64,000 nt of DNA from Thiobius zoothamnicola (GTDB lineage Bacteria > Pseudomonadota > Gammaproteobacteria > Chromatiales > Chromatiaceae). This document shows positions 35,249 to 43,156 of the stretch, piece by piece. Both the position numbers and the translations under genes were made by a program. Each line of letters opens with the position of its first letter. Position 1 is the first letter of the stretch. The stretch is from assembly GCA_963678215.1 (NCBI GenBank), contig OY782758.1:2294001-2358000 (forward strand), read 5' to 3'. The notes beneath the pieces are model-generated. The model was not told the origin of the DNA and did no database searches. It saw nothing but the letters and a program-made list of their open reading frames with translations.

Positions 35249-36181
35249 ATGATTTTCCGAAAAACAAAAGATACTCTTCTAACGATACTAATTTTATTTT
35301 CATTCGACTGTGTTGGTGCTCAGTCAAATACTATAAGGGGTAACAATATGGACTCTACTAGCAACCCGGTAATTTCGTTTTTATCTCAAAACGAAGAACG
35401 ATATAAATCCATGACAGACAGAGACATATCTGATTTAGAATTGGAAATGATGGATGTTGTAGAAACTGAGGATGGTATACCTACTTCTAACGGTGCGTGG
35501 TTAGCCGGTCCTGAATATATAACTGAAAATCAACCAATGCTTTTGATGGGTCTTCTATACAGTGGTATTCGCGCTTGGAAGGTGGATCCTATACCTAATA
35601 TTTTCCTAATACTAAGGAATTTGGAGTCAGGTAAGGCCTGGTATAATACACCGTTTTACAGTCCACGCCGAAGACAAATAAAACCTAGATCAGAATCAGG
35701 AGACAAACCTGATGCTCTGAATTCTGGTATCTGGTACCCGGATATAAGCAAAATCGATTTAAACGAACAATTTTCAGTCTCTCTGTCTAACGGAAACTAC
35801 GCAATAACTGGACTGTATTTTGACTTAAAATCGAATTCCGCTAGCTTTACGTACTCTAAAGATAAAGAATGCTCCAAGCAGAAAAATATCTTTTTCCCTA
35901 AATTCACTTTCTCTAAAAATGATTCCAAAGAACTTTCAATAAAGATCAATATTGAAACAGGAAAAAGCAATATTTCTATATGGAGAATAAATGTTATTGC
36001 ATTGAAAGTTGACGAGGACCCAATTATTGTTCCTTTTGAGATTGACCTTTCAACAGAGAAAGAAAGCGTGATAATTGATATTCCGACCGATAATGAAAAT
36101 TGGGGGGAGGGTAAATACGTAGTATATTTAGATGGAGGAAAAGAAATCAAAGGGCCTATCGAAGTACAAGTCAACCCTTGA
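35249..36181 (+). CDS. Exported protein, probable immunity to the metalloprotease
   Basis: 310 residues from ATG 35249 (an upstream in-frame start at 35186 lies inside the protease gene and adds no homology). Signal peptide about 1-25 (TLLTILILFSFDCVGAQSN). The mature protein is beta-rich, acidic and unlike any family I know. It begins 11 bases after the metalloprotease stop, AT-rich like that gene, so the two arrived together. Position and export suggest a periplasmic immunity protein or a protease inhibitor. An accessory adaptor role remains possible. Confidence 0.6.
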   Translation: MIFRKTKDTLLTILILFSFDCVGAQSNTIRGNNMDSTSNPVISFLSQNEERYKSMTDRDISDLELEMMDVVETEDGIPTSNGAWLAGPEYITENQPMLLMGLLYSGIRAWKVDPIPNIFLILRNLESGKAWYNTPFYSPRRRQIKPRSESGDKPDALNSGIWYPDISKIDLNEQFSVSLSNGNYAITGLYFDLKSNSASFTYSKDKECSKQKNIFFPKFTFSKNDSKELSIKINIETGKSNISIWRINVIALKVDEDPIIVPFEIDLSTEKESVIIDIPTDNENWGEGKYVVYLDGGKEIKGPIEVQVNP

Positions 36182-36485
36182 TGTATTTCGCTAAAGAATA
36201 ACACAGATCATATATGATCTGGGTGAATTCAAATTGTAAGTGCAAAACGTAACCATTCAGTAAAGGCATTGTAAGTTGCTTGGTAGCCATAGATTCAACA
36301 AAATTACTGATACGATTGCTGCCAACCAGCATAGCGTTGAGTATCACCACTTCGTCTACAGGAAATACCATGGTTAGCACATCAGATATCGCCGCATACT
36401 TGCAACGGCGCATTTTTCTTGAATTCGAGTCTGACAAGGGTAATCTGCACAGTTACTGATTCACCAGCCTTTCTCAGAGTCTGTA
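36182..36485. other. Gap after the effector island
   Basis: About 300 bases. A minus-strand open frame of 88 codons (36171-36437) and a plus-strand frame of 29 codons (from 36371) are seen; neither has a Shine-Dalgarno or a family match. It may hold gene debris from the island's edge. Nothing further supported. Confidence 0.45.
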
Positions 36486-37412
36486 ATGATGAACCATTTT
36501 TTCGTCGGCATTTTATTTGTTTTCGCCACATTCAGCGTGCAGGCGTTTGAGCTTATCGTTGAGCAAGTCGTTGATGACACTTACGCTATTGTTGGCCATA
36601 TTGGTCCCCGCACGGCGGAAAATCAGGCGTTGAATAACACCTTGGGTTTCGTTGTCACCGCCGAGGGTGTTGTGTTGGTCAGTTCCGGCGCGACGCCCGC
36701 AGGTGCTGCGTTGATTGAGCAAGCCGTTGCCAGCGTGACTGACCAGCCGATTCAGCATGTCATTAACATCGGCGCTCAAGATCATCATTGGTTGGGCAAC
36801 AGCTATTTCGCCGCCAAAGGGATTCCTATCACGGCATTACAAAAAACGGTTGATAGCCAGAAAAAACATGTCGAGGCTCAGCTTAGCCGGCTTGTCGCGC
36901 AGATTGGTGAAGCGGCAAAAACCGTATCTCCAATCTATGCCAATCGAGTGATTGATCGAGATCATGATGATTTCACCATTGGTGGCGTGGCTTTTACCTT
37001 GTTATGGCCGGGCGGCGGCCATTTTGACGGGGATGCTGTATTGTGGATGCCTGCATTAAAGACGGTTTTTACGGGCGATTTTGTTTTTCATGACCGTATG
37101 CTGGGGATTCATGCCACAACGCCTTTTGCTCAATGGCGAGAGTCCTTTGTCGAAATTGCCAAACTGAAGCCAACGTATGTGATTCCCGGGCATGGGTATG
37201 CGGGTGATTTCGCCAAATCAACGCGCGACACAGGTCATTACCTTGCTTGGTTGCGCCGCAATGTCAAAGAAGCTTTGGCGGATTGGCGGGAGTTGGGCGA
37301 AACGATTGAACAACTCAGTGATGCCCCGCAATTTAAACATCTGCAATTTTTTGATCGTTGGCACAAACGCAATATTCATCAAGTTTATATGCAGCTTGAA
37401 GCGGTTCAATGA
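36486..37412 (+). CDS. Exported metallo-beta-lactamase-fold protein with altered metal motif
   Basis: 308 residues, signal peptide about 1-19 (ATFSVQA). The MBL fold is clear: DDTYAIVGHIG, NNTLGFVVTAEGVVLVSSG, GGGHFDGDAVLW, VFTGDFVFHDRMLG and PTYVIPGHGYAG. Similar periplasmic proteins occur with quinoprotein and Sox systems. The usual HxHxDH metal motif is replaced by NIGAQDHHWLGN, losing at least two of the four metal ligands, although the later His and Asp ligands remain. It may bind one metal or be non-catalytic. No neighbouring pathway gene helps. Confidence 0.8.
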   Translation: MMNHFFVGILFVFATFSVQAFELIVEQVVDDTYAIVGHIGPRTAENQALNNTLGFVVTAEGVVLVSSGATPAGAALIEQAVASVTDQPIQHVINIGAQDHHWLGNSYFAAKGIPITALQKTVDSQKKHVEAQLSRLVAQIGEAAKTVSPIYANRVIDRDHDDFTIGGVAFTLLWPGGGHFDGDAVLWMPALKTVFTGDFVFHDRMLGIHATTPFAQWRESFVEIAKLKPTYVIPGHGYAGDFAKSTRDTGHYLAWLRRNVKEALADWRELGETIEQLSDAPQFKHLQFFDRWHKRNIHQVYMQLEAVQ

Positions 37413-37467
37413 GCCAATATGAGTGAATAGTGGATGTTTGTTGAGGGTTTAAATTTTGACTTGCCGC

Positions 37468-37496
37468 CACAAGCGATGGGTGCAAGACCGCTTGTG
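37468..37496. terminator. Hairpin between convergent genes
   Basis: CACAAGCG (37468-37475) and CGCTTGTG (37489-37496) form a perfect 8-bp stem with a 13-base loop between the MBL-fold gene (+) and nfeD (-). There is no clear T run on the plus strand; a modest AT-rich stretch follows on the minus strand. Likely shared transcript end. Confidence 0.5.
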
Positions 37497-37515
37497 TTCG
37501 CATCTGTTGGTTGGG

Positions 37516-37962
37516 TTAAGCGTTTTGCACCAGCAGAATAACACCATCCACGCCTGTCACCTTGACTTTGGCACCGTTTGGGCAGTCGTCATCACCGCGA
37601 ATTTTCCAGGTGGTGTCATCCACGCGGATCTTGCCTTGACCGTTGATCATCGCCTCCTCTAACGTAAATATCCGGCCAATGTATTGTTCGCCGCGACGGT
37701 TCAGGTAAGGCTGGTCGGTATTCACGGAGCGTTTTTTCATCCATTGGCGCACCGCTAGAATGCTGATCAGGCTGAAAACCACAAAGACTAAAAACTGTAT
37801 TTGCCAGTTCATTTCCGGCATCAGCCAGACGAACAGTCCGGTGATGCCAGCAGCCACTCCCAACCAGAGCATGAAAATGCCAGGAGAAAAGATTTCCAAG
37901 GTCATGAGCGTGATAGCTAATACCAGCCAATGCCAATAGACCAGTTTTTGCAGTAATTCCAT
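37516..37962 (-). CDS. NfeD family membrane protein
   Basis: 148 residues: two to three membrane helices (about 8-30, 33-52 and 55-75) and a C-terminal OB-fold domain (RRGEQYIGRIFTLEEAMINGQGKIRVDDTTWKIRG...). Short NfeD proteins act with SPFH/stomatin partners in membrane organisation. The start shares one base with the upstream SPFH gene stop, so the two are translationally linked. Confidence 0.9.
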   Translation of the reverse strand: MELLQKLVYWHWLVLAITLMTLEIFSPGIFMLWLGVAAGITGLFVWLMPEMNWQIQFLVFVVFSLISILAVRQWMKKRSVNTDQPYLNRRGEQYIGRIFTLEEAMINGQGKIRVDDTTWKIRGDDDCPNGAKVKVTGVDGVILLVQNA

Positions 37963-38876
37963 CAGGCTTTGCTCTTACTGAAACTTTCCTTCGCCAATTC
38001 GCCAATACCGGCCAGGGAGCCGATCAGACTGGAGGCTTCCAGCGGCATCATGATGACTTTTTGATTTTCAGCGGAGGCGACTTGCTGCAAGGCTTCGGTG
38101 TATTTTTGCGCGACAAAATAATTAATGGCGTTGACATCGCCTTCAGCGATTGCTTGCGAGACCATTTGGGTTGCCTTGGCTTCTGCCTGAGCCAAGCGTT
38201 CACGCGCTTCAGCTTCGCGGAATGCGGCTTCTTTCTGGCCTTCCGCTTCCAAAATGGTGGATTGTTTTTCACCTTCGGCTTTGAGGATTTCCGCCTGGCG
38301 CAGACCTTCCGCCTCCAGAACGGCGGCGCGTTTATCCCGTTCCGCTTTCATCTGACGCGCCATGGCGTCAACCAGATCCCGTGGCGGTGCAATATCTTTG
38401 ATTTCAATCCGGGTCACTTTGAGGCCCCAGGGCGTGGTGGCGTCATCCACGACATTCAATAATCTGGCGTTAATGTGGTCGCGTTGTGACAGGAGTTCAT
38501 CCAAATCCATGGAACCCATGACGGTACGAATATTAGTCATCACCAGGTTCAAGACCGCCCGGTACAGATCATTCACTTCATAGGATGCTTTGGCGGCGTC
38601 TAGTACTTGAAAGAAGACGACGCCATCCACCTTGACCATCGCGTTATCACGGGTGATGACTTCTTGTGAATCGACATCCAGCACCTGTTCCATCATATTT
38701 TGCTTTTGTCCGATTTGATCAATAACCGGGATGATCAGATTCAAACCGGGCCTTAACGTTCTGGTATAGCGGCCAAAGCGTTCAACGGTATACTCGTTGC
38801 CTTGCGGCACGCTTCTCACGCCCATGGCGATCATGATGACCGCAAATATCAAAATGCCGATGATGACAAAATCCAT
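37962..38876 (-). CDS. SPFH/stomatin-family membrane protein (QmcA-like)
   Basis: 304 residues. N-terminal membrane segment (about 2-20) with VRSVPQGNEYTVERFGRYTRTLRPGLNLIIP, the SPFH core (VITRDNAMVKVDGVVFFQV, LRTVMGSMDLDELLSQRD), the motif GLKVTRIEIKDIAPP and a long charged coiled coil (about 175-245, repeated EAEGxKxA units). This is the stomatin/QmcA branch rather than HflK/HflC. It forms membrane scaffolds, with the NfeD-type protein encoded next. ATG 38876. Confidence 0.9.
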   Translation of the reverse strand: MDFVIIGILIFAVIMIAMGVRSVPQGNEYTVERFGRYTRTLRPGLNLIIPVIDQIGQKQNMMEQVLDVDSQEVITRDNAMVKVDGVVFFQVLDAAKASYEVNDLYRAVLNLVMTNIRTVMGSMDLDELLSQRDHINARLLNVVDDATTPWGLKVTRIEIKDIAPPRDLVDAMARQMKAERDKRAAVLEAEGLRQAEILKAEGEKQSTILEAEGQKEAAFREAEARERLAQAEAKATQMVSQAIAEGDVNAINYFVAQKYTEALQQVASAENQKVIMMPLEASSLIGSLAGIGELAKESFSKSKA

Positions 38877-39360
38877 GGTGACTCCTGGTATCTGAAATTG
38901 ATGAAGCGGGTAATCCGGTAAGTATGCCTTAACTTTGGCGAATGAACCGAAAAAACGATCTGAATACTTTCGCTATTCGCTGCATAAAGTGCCTAGTTAC
39001 GCTTGACTGTGGCGTAAATCTTTTTACGATACGTGAATTGCGTGAAAGTCGTACGAAGAGGGAGCGAGATGCCGATTCAACCCATGAATCTGTCGGCAGG
39101 CGCAAAGCATGAATTTGCAGGATTTTAAACGCTTACAGGTCGATTTAAATCATCAGGATTGATATGCTGGGAGGCGTTCTTACATTGGTTTGTCTTCCAA
39201 TAGCAACCGGGGGGTGAGTGTGGTTGGTATCTGTTATATTGCCGTCACTCAACCGCTATAAATTGTAATCTTGATTACATCCATCGTTGACCATGATTAT
39301 TCTCCATGATAGATTCAGCTTGAGTTGTCTCTAGTGAGTGATTGATTTGGCATAGCAATA
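38877..39360. other. Divergent intergenic region between the SPFH gene and a response regulator gene
   Basis: 484 bases holding the two divergent promoters. No gene is supported; small open frames lack Shine-Dalgarno sequences. No clear operator palindrome was found. Confidence 0.5.
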
Positions 39361-40008
39361 ATGAAACCACTTAAAGTCACGACCGCGTCGAACATCCATG
39401 CCTTGGTTATCGATAACCATGCGTTGGTGAGTGCCGGTCTGAAGGCCTTGATACAGAAAATTGATCCGCAAGCGGAGGTCGCTCAGGCGGCAGATGCTCA
39501 GACGGCGTTGCATAGCATTCAGGCGGAAAATGCCTACGATTTGATTTGTTTGGATGTTGATATGCCGGATATGCCTGGCATGGAGCTATTGCAGAAAATC
39601 TGCGCGGCGGTCGAACAGGCGGCGATTGTCGTGATTTCGAGCGTTAACGATCCTGAGATGATTCAGTATGCGGCGTCGCTGGGGGTTAAATGTTTTTTGC
39701 CCAAGGATACCTCCAGCACGAGCATTATCCAGAGTATCAAGTCCGCGCTAGATCGTGATGATGCGCCTCAAGCCTATGGTGATAACGTCGCAGAAATTGC
39801 CAGCCGTAAAAAGAAGCTGAATAAGCGCCAGTTGCAAATTCTGCAGTATTTGTCTCAGGGCATGTCAAACCGGGAAATCAGCCAAACGATTTTTCTTTCA
39901 GAAGGCACGATAAAAAATCATTTCACCCAAATATTTAATTTTCTTGGCGTTTCCAACCGGACTCAGGCGATTATTGAGGCTGAGAAGCGGAATTTGATCA
40001 AGTCATAA
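39361..40008 (+). CDS. LuxR/NarL-type response regulator
   Basis: 215 residues. Receiver domain about 12-130: HALVIDNHALVSAGL (Asp-Asn rather than the usual Asp-Asp pair), phosphorylated Asp in DLICLDVDMPDMPGME, Ser in VVISS and Lys in CFLPKD. C-terminal LuxR HTH: KLNKRQLQILQYLSQGMSNREISQTIFLSEGTIKNHFTQIF, cut here into segments as the family shows. It binds DNA as a dimer after phosphorylation. No histidine kinase gene is adjacent, so it is an orphan in this window. The replaced acidic residue may weaken Mg binding. Confidence 0.9.
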   Translation: MKPLKVTTASNIHALVIDNHALVSAGLKALIQKIDPQAEVAQAADAQTALHSIQAENAYDLICLDVDMPDMPGMELLQKICAAVEQAAIVVISSVNDPEMIQYAASLGVKCFLPKDTSSTSIIQSIKSALDRDDAPQAYGDNVAEIASRKKKLNKRQLQILQYLSQGMSNREISQTIFLSEGTIKNHFTQIFNFLGVSNRTQAIIEAEKRNLIKS

Positions 40009-40054
40009 ATTATGGCTTGATAACGGGATCAATGAGTTGATGAGGTTTTGATGC

Positions 40055-40072
40055 CCCGCCGCTTGCGGCGGG
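40055..40072. terminator. GC-rich hairpin between convergent genes
   Basis: CCCGCCGC (40055-40062) and GCGGCGGG (40065-40072) form a perfect 8-bp stem with a 2-base loop, 47 bases after the response regulator stop and 24 bases after the convergent pyrC-like gene. No T run follows; a bidirectional transcript end is the best guess. Confidence 0.5.
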
Positions 40073-40095
40073 TGCAAAGTTGGCGGAGCCTCTCA

Positions 40096-41400
40096 TCAGG
40101 ATGATTGCTTATAGACAATCTGGCCATTGAATAAGGTGTGGGTGACTTGTCCGCGAAACTCCCAGATCGGTTTGGCGAAAGGTGTGTTTTTACCTTTGCT
40201 GAGCATGTTTTTGGTATCCAGCGTCCAATAAGCATTGGGGTCAAAGATGCAGATATCGGCTGCCTGACCGACTTTTAAGCGTCCGTAGGGCAAGTCTAAT
40301 AGATCTGCCGGGTTACAGGTCACCCGGGCAATCGCCTCCTGTAGATCAAGCACCTTTTCATCCACGAGCCGTAGCACTAAGGCCAGCAATGTCTCCAAAC
40401 CGGAGATCCCTGGCGCGGCGGAGGGCAGGGGTGCATTCTTCGCGTCAGCATCATGGGGTTGGTGGTCTGAACAAATCACCTTGACCAAGCCATCCCGGAC
40501 GGCTTGGCGCAGCATATTTCGGTCATATAAAGTGCGCAGCGGCGGCCAGACATGACAGTGGGTATCAAAACCCTCAATGTCTTGCTCTGTCAGGTGGAGC
40601 TGATGTGCCGCTACATCGGCGCTGACCGGCAATTGATTGGCGTGAGCTTCGTGTAGCATGCGGATTGAGCGGGCTGTTGACAGGCTCCGGAAATGGATGC
40701 GTGCGCCAGTATGTTCTGCTAACGCCAGATCGCGAGCTACCGCGACGCTTTCCGCCGCTTCAGGAATACCAGGGAGGCCCAGTCGGGTGGCGATCGCCCC
40801 TTCATGTATGCATCCATCGGCGCGTAAATGCCGGTCTTCCGGATGTAAAAGCACGAGATAATCGAAAGTTGCTGCATACTCCAAGGCGCGGCGTTCAACC
40901 AAGGTGTTTGCCAGTGGATGATGCGCATTGGTAAAAGCAACAGCCCCGGCCTGCCTTAACGCCACCATATCGGATAAACGTTCACCGTCTAAATTGCGCG
41001 TCAAAGCGGCGGTGGTCAGAACACGGGCTTGTGCCAACTTGCGGGCTTTGCGTTGAATCAGTTCAATGACGGCTGGCGTATCAATCACCGGATGCGTGCA
41101 AGGGGTGCAAACCAGGGTGGTGATTCCCCCTTTGGCTGCCGCTGCCGTTTCGGTTTCAAGCGTTCCTTTAGCACTGTAGCCGGGTTCCCGCAAATTGGTG
41201 GCGATATCCACCAAACCAGGACACACAATTTTGCCGCAGGCGTCAATGGTATGTTTTGCTTTGAAGCCTGGCGGTTCTGCACCAATGCCGATGATATTTT
41301 CGCCATCAATATAGACATCCAGCATCGCATCAATGGCGTGTGCCGGATCAATCACGCGACCATTCAGGATACTTAAGTTCAAGGCATTTCTCCCAAACAC
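40096..41400 (-). CDS. Dihydroorotase-like protein lacking catalytic His (PyrC' type)
   Basis: 434 residues with the amidohydrolase fold of dihydroorotase: GKIVCPGLVDIATNLREPGY, AAKGGITTLVCTPCTHP, ICSDHQPHDADAKNAPLPSAAPGISGLE (in parts). The metal-binding DxHxH of true dihydroorotase is DIATN here, so both His are gone, and the expected carboxylated Lys and downstream His are also altered. Such inactive PyrC' proteins assemble with PyrB into the dodecameric aspartate transcarbamoylase of Pseudomonas-type bacteria. It overlaps the pyrB 3' end by 22 bases, in line with this. An active PyrC must be elsewhere. Confidence 0.87.
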   Translation of the reverse strand: MFGRNALNLSILNGRVIDPAHAIDAMLDVYIDGENIIGIGAEPPGFKAKHTIDACGKIVCPGLVDIATNLREPGYSAKGTLETETAAAAKGGITTLVCTPCTHPVIDTPAVIELIQRKARKLAQARVLTTAALTRNLDGERLSDMVALRQAGAVAFTNAHHPLANTLVERRALEYAATFDYLVLLHPEDRHLRADGCIHEGAIATRLGLPGIPEAAESVAVARDLALAEHTGARIHFRSLSTARSIRMLHEAHANQLPVSADVAAHQLHLTEQDIEGFDTHCHVWPPLRTLYDRNMLRQAVRDGLVKVICSDHQPHDADAKNAPLPSAAPGISGLETLLALVLRLVDEKVLDLQEAIARVTCNPADLLDLPYGRLKVGQAADICIFDPNAYWTLDTKNMLSKGKNTPFAKPIWEFRGQVTHTLFNGQIVYKQSS

Positions 41401-42338
41401 ATTGACATGACAGCCATGCGCACGGCAAGGCCGTAGCTGACTTGCTCCAGAATCACGGAATGTGGCCCGTCAGCCACTTCAGAGGTCATTTCCACGCCGC
41501 GATTCATTGGCCCTGGGTGCATGATCAAAACATCCGGTTTGGCCCATTCCAGGGTTTCAGCCGTTAATCCGTATTGGCGGAAATATTCGCTTTCACTGGG
41601 AAATAACACATCTTTCATCATGCGCTCTTTTTGCAGGCGCAACATAATCACCACGTCAATATCCTGCAAGCCTTCGCGTAAATCCGTATAGACATGGACG
41701 CCCAGCACTTGAGCTTCTGTTGGAATAAGGGTGCGGGGGCCAATAATGCGCACTTCGGTCACGCCCAGCGTGTTCAATGCCAGGATTTGTGAACGCGCCA
41801 CGCGCGAATACAAAATGTCGCCGACAATAGCGACTTTGAGTGGCGTAAAGTCCTTTTTATATTGGCGGATAGTGAACATATCCAATAAGGCCTGAGTGGG
41901 ATGCGCATGGCGTCCATCCCCGGCATTGATGACACTGACATGTTCCGCGACATGTGCCGCGATGAAATGCGCTGCGCCGGATTCATTATGCCGCACCACA
42001 AACATATCACTGTGCATCGCTTCAATATTATGCAAAGTATCTAATAGGGTTTCGCCTTTGGCGGTGGCCGAAGTGCTTTCATCAAAATTGAGCACATCGG
42101 CGGATAAACGCCTGGCGGCCAATTCAAACGTATTACGGGTGCGCGTACTGTTCTCGAAAAATAAATTGGTGATGGTGCGTCCCTGCAACAAACGGCTGCG
42201 CTTGACCGGTTCACCGGGTAGTACGGCATATTGTTTGGCGACATCCAGAATTTGAATCAGGATGTCGCGGCTCAGGCCTTCTATGGTCAACAAGTGACGT
42301 AACCGACCATTCGGATGCAACTGGATATTGGATTTCAT
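41379..42338 (-). CDS. pyrB: Aspartate carbamoyltransferase catalytic subunit
   Basis: 319 residues, catalyses the first committed step of pyrimidine synthesis. Carbamoyl phosphate loop FFENSTRTRNTFELAARRL, the LLDTLHNIEAMHSDMFVVRH block, NAGDGRHAHPTQALLDMFTI, VMLRLQKERM and the HPGPMNRGVEM motif. The next gene is a PyrC'-like partner and there is no pyrI, so this is the class A (PyrB/PyrC') enzyme type. ATG 42338. No pyrimidine leader attenuator could be confirmed. Confidence 0.95.
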   Translation of the reverse strand: MKSNIQLHPNGRLRHLLTIEGLSRDILIQILDVAKQYAVLPGEPVKRSRLLQGRTITNLFFENSTRTRNTFELAARRLSADVLNFDESTSATAKGETLLDTLHNIEAMHSDMFVVRHNESGAAHFIAAHVAEHVSVINAGDGRHAHPTQALLDMFTIRQYKKDFTPLKVAIVGDILYSRVARSQILALNTLGVTEVRIIGPRTLIPTEAQVLGVHVYTDLREGLQDIDVVIMLRLQKERMMKDVLFPSESEYFRQYGLTAETLEWAKPDVLIMHPGPMNRGVEMTSEVADGPHSVILEQVSYGLAVRMAVMSMCLGEMP

Positions 42339-42402
42339 GGCATTAAGTTAGGGGCCGCTCTCAATCAAACTGAACAGCTATTGCCTGATCATTTAAAGTG
42401 AT

Positions 42403-42420
42403 ATTGAAGAGCACTTCAAT
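42403..42420. promoter_or_regulatory. Palindrome ATTGAAG-AGCA-CTTCAAT between pyrB and hslV
   Basis: Perfect 7-bp arms (42403-42409 and 42414-42420) with a 4-base centre in the divergent gap between pyrB and hslV. It could be an operator for either gene. The TTGAAG arm also resembles part of a -35 element. Confidence 0.4.
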
Positions 42421-42471
42421 TATCAGTTCCACGCTACAATATCAAGCTTTTAACGACAACGGTATCCAAGA

Positions 42472-43008
42472 GTGCAGGATATACATGCAACCACAATACT
42501 GTCCGTAAGGCGCGCTGGTAAAGTGGTAATCGGCGGCGATGGACAGGTTTCCATGGGCAATACGGTCATGAAAGGCAATGCGCGCAAAGTGCGCCATTTA
42601 TATAAAGGGCATGTATTGGCTGGTTTCGCCGGCGCGACGGCTGATGCCTTCACTTTGTTTGAGCGTTTCGAGGGTAAACTGGAGAAACATGCCGGTCACC
42701 TGACGCGCTCCGCCGTTGAATTGGCTAAAGATTGGCGCACTGATCGGATGCTGCGTCGTCTTGAAGCCTTGCTTCTGGTCGCCGATAAAAAAACCTCATT
42801 GATTCTGACTGGTAATGGCGATGTTGTTGAGCCGGAAGAAAGCTTGATGGCGATTGGATCAGGCGGTGCCTATGCGCAGGCCGCCGCGCGCGCCATGTTG
42901 GACAATACCGAATTAAGCGCGCGTGAAATCGTTGAAAAAGGACTGCATATCGCGGCGGATATTTGCGTCTATACCAACCATAATCTGGTAATTGAAGAGC
43001 TGGCTTGA
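42472..43008 (+). CDS. hslV: ATP-dependent protease subunit HslV
   Basis: 178 residues, proteasome-like peptidase of the HslVU heat-shock protease. GTG 42472 gives MQDIHATTILSVRRAGK; the short propeptide before the catalytic Thr of TTILSVRR occurs in several gammaproteobacterial HslV proteins. Conserved GGDGQVSMGNTVMKGNARKVR, GFAGATADAFTLFERFE, ILTGNGDVVEP and GSGGAYAQAAARAM. hslU follows in the same direction after about 150 bases, and the pair forms one operon with a DUF971 gene. Confidence 0.95.
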   Translation: MQDIHATTILSVRRAGKVVIGGDGQVSMGNTVMKGNARKVRHLYKGHVLAGFAGATADAFTLFERFEGKLEKHAGHLTRSAVELAKDWRTDRMLRRLEALLLVADKKTSLILTGNGDVVEPEESLMAIGSGGAYAQAAARAMLDNTELSAREIVEKGLHIAADICVYTNHNLVIEELA

Positions 43009-43156
43009 TGCGCCATCCAATATTTCTCTATTTCTCATCAAAATAAAGACGGGGTTTTGACGGCGTATTTGCAATCCATGCCGTGAACCCTGATTTCAGG
43101 AAACAACGTTTCAATCCATTGGCAAGTCCTGTCGAAACGTTACAGAGCGACTCATT

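Noticed and set aside
36171..36437. Minus-strand frame of 88 codons after the effector island
   Set aside because: No Shine-Dalgarno or family; composition gives no coding signal. Noted only as possible debris.
40096..41400. Active dihydroorotase (PyrC)
   Set aside because: The two metal-binding His of DxHxH are absent, so the catalytic name is not justified.
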